Source: Pseudomonas frederiksbergensis (GTDB taxonomy: Bacteria; Pseudomonadota; Gammaproteobacteria; Pseudomonadales; Pseudomonadaceae). From it: DNA of 64,000 nucleotides. The notes beneath the pieces are model-generated. The model saw only the letters and a program-made list of their open reading frames with translations. It ran no database searches and was not told the DNA's origin. Of the stretch, positions 8,122-19,000 are shown piece by piece. The translations under genes and the position numbers were made by a program. How positions within the stretch are numbered: the first letter of the stretch is position 1; every line of letters begins with the position of its first letter. Where the stretch lies: NCBI RefSeq assembly GCF_035751725.1, contig NZ_CP142104.1, positions 930,001 to 994,000 on the forward strand. Reading direction: 5' to 3'.

Positions 8122-9723
8122 TTACTTGTTCAAACCCACGCCGTAGAAGGGTGTAAGGCCAAACGGGCTGAGTTTGAAATCCACCACTTCCTTGCGTATC
8201 GGCTGGAACACCGTTGAGTTGGCAATGGGCGTGATGGGCACTTGCTGCTTGAGGATTTTCTGCGCCTGTTGATACAAGTCGATGCGTTTCTGGCGGTCGG
8301 TCGCGACCTTCGCCTGCTGGATCAACCGGTCGTAGGCCGGGTCGCACCACTTGGCGTAGTTGCTGCCCTTGACCGCCGCGCAGCTATAAAGCACGCCGAG
8401 CCAGTTGTCCGGGTCACCGTTGTCGCCGGTCCAGCCATAGATCATCGCGTCGTGTTCGCCGTTCTTGGCGCGCTTGATGTATTCGCCCCATTCGTAGCTG
8501 ACGATGTTGGCCTTGATGCCGATCCTGGCCCAATCCTGCTGGATCATTTGCGCCGACATTCGCGCGTTGGGGTTGGAGGCGCGCTGCACTGTCATCGCCC
8601 ACAAATCAATGGTTGTACCGGGCGCAACCCCGGCTTCCTTGAGGAGCGCCTTGGCCTTGGTCACGTCATGGAGCGCGTCCTGGATCGTTGGGTCGAACGA
8701 CCATTGGGCCGGTGGCAAGGCGTTCTGCGCCAGCTGGCCAGCGCCTTGGTACACGGCCTTTATGATCGCGGGCTTGTCGATGGCCATGTCCAGCGCCTGG
8801 CGGACCTTGAGCTGGTCCAGCGGCGGGTGCGTCACGTTGTACGCCAGGAAACCGAGATTGAAACCGGGCTGCTTTAGCACCCGCAGGTTCGGGTCCTGCT
8901 CCATCACTTCGATATCGGCCGGGCGCGGGTAACCGCTGACCTGGCATTCGCCGCGCTTGAGCTTCTGCAGGCGCACGGCGGCGTCCGGAGTGATGGAAAA
9001 AATCAGATTGTCGAGCTTCACGTCCTCGGGGTTCCAGTACGCGGTGTTGGCGACGTAGCGGATCTGCGAATCCTTCTGGTAACGCTTGAACACGAACGGC
9101 CCGGTGCCGACGGGTTTCTGGTTCAGGTCGCCGGCCTTGCCTTCCTTCAACAATTGCGCCGCGTATTCGGCGGATTGCACCGAGGCAAAGCTCATCGCCA
9201 GGTTCTGCACGAACGCGGCGTCGACATTATTGAGGTTGAAACGCACGGTGTGCTCGTCGACCTTCTCGACGCTCTTGATCGTGGTGTTCAGGCCCATGTC
9301 GGTGAAGTACGGCGATTCGGTGGGGTAGGCCTGGCGGAACGGGTGCCGTGGGTCCAGCAGGCGTTGGAAAGTGAACAGCACATCATCGGCGTTGAAGTCG
9401 CGGCTCGGGGTGAAGAACTCGGTTGTATGAAACTTCACACCCTCGCGTAGGTGGAAGGTGTAGGCCAGGCCGTCGGCGGAAACGTCCCAACTCGTCGCCA
9501 AGCCCGGCTCGACCTCGGTGCCGCCGCGCTTGAATTGGGTGAGGCGGTTGAAGACGGTTTCGGCCGAGGCATCGAAGTCGGTGCCGCTGGTGTATTGGCT
9601 GGGATCGAACCCGGCGGGGCTTGCTTCGGAGCAGTAGACCAGGGTGTTGGCGGCTTGGGCCAGTGGCGCTGCGCTGACCAGTGCGAATGCGAGCAAAAGG
9701 GGTTTTAACGTGGTTCTGTCCAT
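8122..9723 (-). CDS. dppA: DppA-type peptide-binding periplasmic protein (paralogue 1)
   Basis: A 533-aa SBP_bac_5 protein. The open frame extends 36 codons further upstream, but the ATG at 9721-9723 (MDRTTLKPLLLAFALVSAAPLAQA) has AAGGGA upstream and begins a normal signal peptide, so it is preferred. The mature chain starts ANTLVYCSEASPAGFDPSQYT. Ligand-region and Cys-pair motifs (YSCAAVKGSNYAKWC) are intact. It is the most upstream of the four paralogues and lies back to back with the giant exoprotein gene across a 295-nt shared promoter region. Confidence 0.9.
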   Translation of the reverse strand: MDRTTLKPLLLAFALVSAAPLAQAANTLVYCSEASPAGFDPSQYTSGTDFDASAETVFNRLTQFKRGGTEVEPGLATSWDVSADGLAYTFHLREGVKFHTTEFFTPSRDFNADDVLFTFQRLLDPRHPFRQAYPTESPYFTDMGLNTTIKSVEKVDEHTVRFNLNNVDAAFVQNLAMSFASVQSAEYAAQLLKEGKAGDLNQKPVGTGPFVFKRYQKDSQIRYVANTAYWNPEDVKLDNLIFSITPDAAVRLQKLKRGECQVSGYPRPADIEVMEQDPNLRVLKQPGFNLGFLAYNVTHPPLDQLKVRQALDMAIDKPAIIKAVYQGAGQLAQNALPPAQWSFDPTIQDALHDVTKAKALLKEAGVAPGTTIDLWAMTVQRASNPNARMSAQMIQQDWARIGIKANIVSYEWGEYIKRAKNGEHDAMIYGWTGDNGDPDNWLGVLYSCAAVKGSNYAKWCDPAYDRLIQQAKVATDRQKRIDLYQQAQKILKQQVPITPIANSTVFQPIRKEVVDFKLSPFGLTPFYGVGLNK

Positions 9724-9848
9724 GAAATCCCTTGGGGCGTGGCGAAAGGTTTTCCGAAGACTAGCGGTTGGGACAAGGGTGTAGGAAATATCCAAAAGTA
9801 AGGGGCACCCCTGGGTTTGGGCATACCGCATTTTCTACCAATATTTAA

Positions 9849-9877
9849 TTGACGCCGGAATAATGGCTATCTAGTAT
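9849..9877 (+). promoter_or_regulatory. Sigma-70-type promoter for the exoprotein gene
   Basis: TTGACG (9849-9854) and TAGTAT (9872-9877) are separated by exactly 17 nt. Predicted transcription start is near 9884, leaving a 5' leader of about 135 nt before the ATG at 10019. The rest of 9724-10018 holds the divergent dppA-side upstream region; I see no other clear element. Confidence 0.6.
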
Positions 9878-10018
9878 CGCGCCACTATTTTGATATTGCT
9901 TGCTGGGCAGGGAATGACAAGCGTCTTCCTTGCCTTGGGGATGAGGTCGTGTCTGGCTTTTCTGCCAGTGACCTCGGCACGGATGACCTCCTTAATTGCG
10001 CTGCAACGAGACCCGATC

Positions 10019-13000
10019 ATGGACGACCGCCAATACGCCTTCCTGGCCCGCCAACCTTCTGCTGCCCTGAAAAACCGCGAGCGGTTCCTCGGCATGCCCA
10101 AGCGCAGCCTGGCGTTCCTGCTGGCCAACGTCATGTTCTGGCAACCAATGTGGGCCCAGGCCGAGGGCATTGTGGTCAGCGCGCCCGGCACCGGCCTCGA
10201 CCGCGCGGGCAATGGCGTGCCCATCGTCAACATCGCCAAGCCCAATGCCAACGGCCTGTCCCACAACCAGTTCAAGGACTACAACGTCGACAGCAACGGC
10301 GTGATCCTCAACAACGCCACCAACCGCACCCAATCCACGCAACTGGGCGGGATCATCCTCGGCAACCCGAACCTCAAAGGCTCAGCCGCACAAACCATCC
10401 TCAACGAAGTCAACGGCGGCAACCCCAGCCAACTGCGCGGCTACACCGAAGTGGCGGGTCAGTCGGCCCACGTCATCGTCGCCAACCCGTATGGCATCAC
10501 CTGCAACGGCTGCGGCTTCATCAACAGCCCGAAAGTGACCTTGAGCACCGGCAAACCGGTGGTGGAAAACGGTCGGTTGGACCGCTACCAAGTGGATCAG
10601 GGCAGCGTCGCCATCGAAGGCGCGGGCCTCAATGCCAGCAACGTCGACCACTTCGAAATCATCACCCGCAGCGCCAAGATCAACGCCGAGATCCAGGCGA
10701 AAAACCTGACGATTGTGGCCGGTCGCAATGACGTCAATGCAGAGACTTTGAGCGCCACCGCTCGCGCTGATGACGGCAGCGCTAAGCCGGAACTGGCGAT
10801 CGACTCGTCGGCGTTGGGTGGCATGTACGCAGGCGCCATCAAACTGGTGGGCACCGAGGCCGGCGTTGGCGTGAAGTTGGACGGCAAGTTGATTGCCAGT
10901 GGCGGGGATATCCAGCTTGATGCCAATGGGCGTTTGAGCATGGTTGATACCTCGGCCAGCGGGGCGGTTAACGTCAAGGCTGCGAGCGTTGATGTGCGGG
11001 GGTCGGTTTATGCCGGTACGACGTTGAATGCGCAGACCCAGGGTGATCTGACGAACCGGCAAACGTTGGCGGCGCGGGATGGGATTGTTCTGAGTGCCGG
11101 CGGGCAACTGACAAACAGCGGCATTATTGAAGCTGGAGTGAATGCGGATAACACGCGTAATGCTTTGGGGGATGTAAGCGTTACGGCGAATACGCTCGAT
11201 AACCACGGCAAGAGCATCGTGGCCAGTCGTAATCTCACGACCACCGTTGCGCAGGCGTTGAACAACCAGGGTGGCACTCTGAGCGCCGGACAAACCGCCA
11301 CGGTCAAGGCCGGGACGCTGGATAACCAGAACAAAGGTCGCGTGCTGAGCAACGGCGCGCTGAACGTCAGCGCTGACAAGCTGCTCAACACGCAGGGCGT
11401 GGTCAGCAGCAACGGTAGCCTGACGGTTGACGTTGGGCAGTTGGATAACCATGACGGCGAAATCTCCAGCGCCGCCGTTACTCAAGTCACCGGCGCCGCT
11501 TTGAATAACCGTAGCGGCCAGATTCTGGGCGACCTCGGTCTGAACATCGACCTCAGCGGCGCGCTGGACAATCGCGATGGTTTGCTGGGGTCGGGCAAAC
11601 ACCTTGACCTGCGCGCGGCCAGTCTGGATAACCGTGACGCTGGCGTATTGGTCAGCGACGGCACCCTTACCACTCGTATCAGTGGTTTGTTGGATAACCA
11701 GAATGAAGGTGAAATTACCGCCAAAGGCGTAATCGATCTGCGCAATGCCAGCCTCGACAATCGTGGTGGCAAGATCCGGGGCCAAAACAGCCTGACCGTA
11801 ATCGGTGGTTCGACCGACAACCGTGGCGGCGTGATCCAGGCGGACGAGCAACTGAAACTTCAGGTTGGCCGACTGGATAACCGCGATAAAGGTTTAATCA
11901 GTAGCAAGGCTGGTATCACCTATGAGGGCGTGCGCCTAGATAACGCTGGCGGCCTGCTCAGTGCCGTAGGTCCGGTCGCCCTCAATGCTGATGAAGTGCA
12001 AAACGCGGCTGGCCGGATCTCGAGTCAGAACGATCTCACCGCCACCATCGGTCTGCTGCAACAGCAGGGTGGTGAACTGGTCGCCCAGGGCAATCTGAAG
12101 CTGACCGGTACTACCCTTGATAACCGCAATGGCGGGTTGATCGGCACCACTAAAGCGCTGACGTTGAAGGTCGAGGACATCGACAACCGCGCCGGCGAGC
12201 TGTCCAGCAGTCTGTTGTTGGACATCGACGGCCAGCGTCTGGACAACAGCGACGCAGGGAAAATTCTCGCCGCTACCGATCTGCAAGTGACCGTTGCCAA
12301 ACTGATCAACCAGAACAAAGGCCTCATCGTTGCTCAGGGTTCGACGGTTCTCAGCGGTGCAACGCTGGACAACAGCGGTGGCAGCCTTAACAGCCTAAAA
12401 GGGCTGGACATTACCCTCGACGATGCCTTGCTCAATACCCAGGGGCTCATCAACAGTGAAGGGGCGCTGACCGTCAACGCCCAGAGCGTGGACAACACCG
12501 GGGCGAACCTTGGCAGCGCCGGTGCGTTGTCCGTAACCAGTCGTGGCGCCTTGCTCAACCGCGGCGGATCGATTAGCACCGACAGCACATTGATGGTCGA
12601 CAGCGTCAGCCTGGACAACAGCCAGAAAGGCCTGATCTCCGGTAAAGACACCACCACCGTCACCACGGGCGATATGAATAACAGTCAGGGCGGTCGGTTC
12701 ATTAGCGGCGCCGCCCTGGATCTCACCGCCAAGCAGGTCAACAGTGCCGCCGGACGCATTGCAAGCCAAAAAGCCTTAACCGCTTCAGTCACCGGCCTTG
12801 ATCAACAGGGCGGTGAGCTGTTCAGCCAAGCCAGCCTGAGCCTGGACCTGAACAACGGTCAACTGAACAACCAGGGTGGGCTGATTAACGCGCCGTTGCT
12901 GATGCTGAAAAACCTCAACGGCGTTAACAACCAGAACGGCGAAATATCCAGTCAGCAGGCGTTCAACGTCACCGCCAGCGACCTGAACAATAACGGTGGC

Positions 13001-16000
13001 AAGCTGCTGAGCAGCCAAGGCCTGACCCTGCGCATTACGCAGGCCCTGGATAACATCAAGGGGGTGATCTCCGCCGCTTCTCTGGACAGTCGCAGCGCAA
13101 ATCTCAACAACAATGGAGGCCTGATCAGCAGCTTCGATCGACTGGAACTGCAAACCGACAAAACTCTGGATAACCAGAGCGGTACCGTGGTCGCTGACGG
13201 TGAGCTCCTGCTGGTCGCCGAAACCCTGGATAACCGCAGCGGTGAAATCGCCGGCAAGGCTGACGGCATTGCTCAAGTTACGTCTCTGGACAATAGCAAA
13301 GGCCAACTGATCACGACCGGCACCTTGCAGGTCACCGCCGACACACTGGACAACCGTTTCAACGGTCTGTTGGGCGCAAGCAAAGCCATGACCCTGACGG
13401 TTGATGACGTCGATAACCGTGGCGGCGAACTCACCACTAATTCTGACTTGTCGATTATCGGCAAGAAATTCGATAACCGCGATGGTGGCAAGGCCTTCGC
13501 CGGCCAGGCTATGAAGCTGACCGTCGATCAACTGCTCAACGGCAACAAAGGCCTGCTCAGCGCCACCACCACCCTGAACGTTGAGGGGCGTTCGCTGGAT
13601 AACACCGGCGGCAATCTGTTGAGTGTGCAGGGCATGCACCTGGACCTGACCGACGCGTTCGATAACAGCCAGGGCCAGGCCAGCAGCGAAGGCGCCTTGA
13701 CCGTCGAGACCGGCGAGCTGACCAACACTCAGGGCAGTCTCTCCAGCGCGGGCGACCTTAAACTCATCAGTGACACCAGCATCAAAAACCAGGGCGGCAA
13801 CCTGATCACCGATGGCACGCTCACGCTGAACAGTGCCAGCCTCGACAACCGCCAGGGTGGCAGCATCAGCGGCAAGGGCGCGGTGACGGTCACCACCGGC
13901 GCGTTCGACAATAGCCAGGGCGGCCGACTGACCAGCGCCGCCACGCTAGACCTCGTCGCAGGCCAGGTCACCAATCAGCAAGACGGCCGCATCGGCAGTC
14001 AGGACGCCTTGACCGCAACGGTCACCGGCCTGGATCAACAAGGCGGCAAGCTGTTCAGCAATACCCGCCTCAGCCTGGACATGCAAAACGGCCAGCTCAA
14101 CAACCAGGGCGGCCTGATCAACGCACCAGGCGCTCTGCTGCTCAAGCAACTCAACGGCATCAACAACCAGGGCGGTGAAATTTCCAGCGCCCAAGCATTC
14201 ACCCTGACCGCACAGAATCTGGACAACAGCGCCGGCAAACTGCTGAGCAACCAGGCACTGACCTTGCGCATCACCAACGTGATGAACAACCTCAAGGGCC
14301 AGATCGGCGCGGCGGCCCTTGATGTTCGGGCGGCCAGTTTGAACAACAGCGGCGGTAGCCTGGTCAGCCGAGGCGATCTGGAACTGACTTCCGATGGCTT
14401 GTTGCGCAACGACACCCAGGGGCTGATCAGCGCGGCCCAAACCCTCACGCTCAACAGTGGTGATTTCAACAACCAGGGCGGCACGGTGCTCGGCGTCGAC
14501 GCTGTCACCCTCGACACCCAGGCGCTGAACAACCGTGAAGGCGGGTTGATCCACAGCCAGGGAGATCTGACGCTGACCGGCACCCATCTGGATTCCAGCA
14601 ATGATGGTGAAGCCTCGGCCAAGGGCGATATCAACCTGACGCTGACCGCCTTGACCCAGCAGGCCGGACGTTTGCTCGGGGACAAGGCGGTTACCGTGAC
14701 CCTTGCCAACGGCGACTTCGATAACAGCAATGGGTTGCTGACCGCCAAGGGACCGCTGACCTTCAACCGTCTGCGTGACCTCAACAACCAGAAAGGAGAA
14801 ATCTCCAGCAGCCTGGGGTTCAATGTCATCGGCCGCGCCTTGAACAATAGCGCTGGCAAGCTGATCAGCAGCCAGCGTTTGGGTGTCGCCGGCACGACTC
14901 TGATCAACCAGAAAGGGTTGATCTCTGGTTGGCAGGGCCTGGCCGTTGAAGGCGGCAGCCTGGATAACCGCGACAACGGCACGCTTTCGAGTCGCAACGG
15001 TGATGTTGCCGTGGACCTCAAGGAGGCGCTGCTCAACAGCAACGCCGGTGCATTGGTCAGCCAGGGCAAGCTCAGCGTCAAATCAAACAGCCTGGACAAC
15101 AGCAACAAAGGCATCCTGAGCAGTGGCGCGGGGCAGACACTTGAGCTTGAAGGCGAGCTCAAGAATAGCCAGGGCGGTCTCATCGGCAGCGGCGCGGGGC
15201 TTGGTATCAGCGCCACCGCGTTGACCAACGTCGGTGGTGCCGTCAACGCGCAACAGTCCATCAGTGCCGATGTGAACTCCCTGGATAACCGCGCAGGGCA
15301 GATCGTCGGCAATGCTGCGCTGACGCTGAACCTGCTCGGTAGCTTGAACAACAATGACGGCAAACTGGCCGGCGCCGGCCCGATGCTGATCAAGGGCGTG
15401 ACCGATCTCAGCAACCAGAAAGGTCAACTCGCCGGCCAAAGCACACTGACCTTGCTGACCCAAACCCTGGACAACAGCCTGGGCGGGACTGTCGCGGCCA
15501 ACGATGCTCTGCTGGTCACCGCCAGCGGTGCGGTGCGCAACAACACCAACGGGTTGATCTACAGTCAAAAGGCCGACGTGCAGGTCCAGGCGGGCAGCCT
15601 CCTCAACGGCAAAGGCACGATTCAGGGCGAGAACGGCCTGACCCTCGATATCAGCGGCGACTTTGATAACCAGAGCGGCAAAGTCATCGCTCAAAGCGGA
15701 ACGACCTTCGTCAAGGCCGCCAATATCGACAACCGTGGCGGCATATTGTCGAGCGTCGCGGGTGCGTTGGAAGCTCGGACCGTAGGCGTATTGCGCAACG
15801 GTTATGACCTCAATAACAGCAATCAGCGCGGTATCATCCAGGGCCAGGCATTGAAACTCACCGCCCTGGCCGGCCTGAACAACATCGGCGGACGGATCTC
15901 GGCGCAAGGCTCCGACGCCAGCGTCACCAGCGCTGCCTTCGAAAACCGAGAGGGCGCGCTCTACGCCAAGGGCTTGGCGGCAGTGACCGGCACAAGCCTG

Positions 16001-19000
16001 AACAACGCCGGCGGTCAGATGGCCGGTGACACTGTCAACCTGAGCATCACCGGAACCTTGAGCAACCGCGCCGGTATCATCGAAAGCGACACCCAACTGA
16101 CCGTCAAGGCGATCAGCCTCGATAACCAGGCCGGACAGCTTCGTTCACTCGGCAGCACAGGCAAAACCAGCTTCCAGATTGGCGGCCTGCTGGACAACCG
16201 CAATGGTGTCCTGGAAACCGCCAACACTGACCTCACACTGGCCGTCGGGAGCTTCCTCAATGACGGCGGTCAACTCAACCACGTAGGCCTTGGCACGTTC
16301 GATATCTCCACCGCCAACGTGATGGGTGCCGGCGGCGGTATAACCACCGGCGGTACGTTGGCTCTGAATGCCGACACCTGGACCAACTCCAGCGTGATCC
16401 AGGCCGGGCGGTTGAACGTCAACGTCAACAACTTCACCCAGACGGCCAGCGGCCAACTGTTGGCCACCAAGCATTTGCAAGGCCGCGGGACGAACTGGAT
16501 CAACAACGGACTGTTCGCCAGCGACGCCAGCCTGGATCTGCAACTGGGCGGCAGCTATGGCGGCAACGGTCGGGTGTCGAGCCTTGGCGACCTTTACCTG
16601 AGCGCTGCGCAGTTGAACCTCAATGCGGCCTCAAGCATTGCCGGTGGCGGCGCCACTACGATCAAGGTTGGCGGACAGCTAAGCAATGCGGGCAGGTTGA
16701 CATCCAACGGGGGGCTAACTGTTGAGGCGGGGAGCCTGAACAACACCGGCACCTTGGGTAGCGCGCAGTCGTTGCGGGTAAAAACGCCTTCTTTGATGAA
16801 CGACCATGGGCTGATTTTCAGCGGGGATGACACCGCGCTGGAAGTCGGCAGTGTGACCAACAGCTATGGCGACTTCTACAGCCTGGGTGATCTCACTGTT
16901 AAAGGCTATAACGGCGCGGCGCGGGCCAATGTGCTGGAAAACATCTCCGGAGTCATGGAAAGCGCCGGGGACATGTCCATCAATGCCACCACCCTGAACA
17001 ACCGTGGCGAAAAATTCGAAGTTGCCCGCAAGCTGATCTCGTCGTTCATTGCCGTGCATTGCAATGATTGCAGCGGCGACACCTATTACGTCGACTACGG
17101 GTTGCGTGAAATCTACGAAGGGTCGGTGGTCGACCAGTCGCCAACGGCCAAACTGACCGCCGGCGGTAACTTCACCTTCAATGGTGGGGACTTCCTCAAC
17201 AGCCGCGGCGAAGTGACGGCGGCTCGTAACATCACCATCGCGGCCAACAACTTCAGCAATATCGGTGCGGCCAGTGGAACCATCGAGCGCACACGGATTT
17301 TCAGTGCGCCGGGGATTACCGACGGTACGCATAACCGGTTTGCCCTTGGGGCGATGTGGGAGTTCAACAAGCGCAACGACAACGGGCCGTTGACCTTTCA
17401 CTACATCGATGATGTCGGGCAATTCCGAACCACCGACTACGCGATGGAAAGGTACTACCAAAAAGGTAGTGAAGAGGAGCGCATGATCCTGGTGGATAGC
17501 GTAACCAGGCGCAAACTGGATAGATATGGCGCATGGCATAAGCCTGAGCGCTATGAAACGTCCGAATACGACCCCAACAACCTGCTGCCTCTTCCTGCCC
17601 AGCTCACCCGCTTTAACGTGACCAGCGACGTGGAAGTTTCCCGGGACGGAGGTTCTGTTCAATCGGCTATCGTCCAGGCGGGTGGAAAGGTCAGCATTAG
17701 CGCAGCGCAAACCCTGAGCAACAGCGTCGTACACGAAGATTATGCCTTCAGTGCGGGTGTTGATCGTCGGCAGAACACGCTGGGCGGTGGCACCGGTAAA
17801 CCCTTGCTCGTGCATCTCAACAGCCAGTTACCTCCCGATCTTTCCAAACAACAGGTCAATCCGTTAAGCCTGCCGGGATTCGTATTGCCGACGGGGCAGA
17901 ATGGTTTGTTTCGCCTCAGTGACCAGGGTGGGACGTCCAAACCGATCCCCTTGGCTCCGACCGGGACGCAGGGCTGGAGTCTGAATAGCGCGGGCGTCGA
18001 TGCGCTGCAACATACGGCGGTTGCTGCCCTCGGCCCACGCACCCTATCGGTCGACGGCCCTGTATCCGTCTCTGACAGTCAGCGGGCCGTCGACCCGGTA
18101 AGGCGTCTGCCGTTGCCGGTCACGGAGAATGCCAGCGCTGTTGACGTCTCGGTTCTTTCGACCGCGATCGGGGCAGGTCCACGCGCCGACATCAAGGCGG
18201 CGTTGGTGACGCGGCCTGTCAATCGCGTCACCGGTCTCCCGGATGTCCAGGCACCGTCCAATGCGCACAAGTACCTGATCGAAACCAATCCGGTGCTTAC
18301 CAACCTCAATCAGTTCATGAGTTCGGATTATCTGCTGGAAAACCTGGGCTACGATCCAGACACTGCCGCCAAACGCCTGGGTGATGGCTTGTATGAGCAA
18401 CGCCTTGTTCAGCAGGCCGTTGTCGCCCGCACCGGCCAGCGTTTCATCGACGGCCAGACCTCCGACGAGGCGATGTTCAAATACCTGATGAACAATGCCA
18501 TCGCCAGCAAGGACCAACTGAACCTGGCGGTGGGCGTAACCCTCACCGCACAGCAGGTCGCCGCCCTGACCCATGACATTGTCTGGCTCGAAGAGCACCA
18601 GGTGAATGGCGAGAACGTGCTGGTGCCGGTGCTGTACATGGCCAACGCCAACAACCGGTTGGCCGCCAATGGCGCGTTGATCCAGGGCTCCGATGTCACG
18701 CTGATTGCCGGCAAGGACCTGACCAACTCCGGAACGTTGCGAGCCAGTAACAATCTCTCCGCCACTGTGGGCAATGACCTGGTCAATAGCGGGTTGGTGG
18801 AAGCGGGGAATCGGCTGGACCTGCTGGCCGGCAACAACTTGGTGAACAAAGCCGGCGGGATTATCGCCGGGCGTGATGTGAACCTCGTGGCTGTCAGTGG
18901 CGACGTGATTAACGAGCGTACCGCGACGACGCTGGACTCACGGTACTCCAGCACCACGCTACACCGCGATTATGTCGACAGCGCCGCCCGGATCGAAGCG

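Noticed and set aside
1164..9708. Long plus-strand open frames opposite the four dppA-type genes
   Set aside because: They mirror one another because the sense genes are paralogues, and they have no ribosome sites or recognisable domains.
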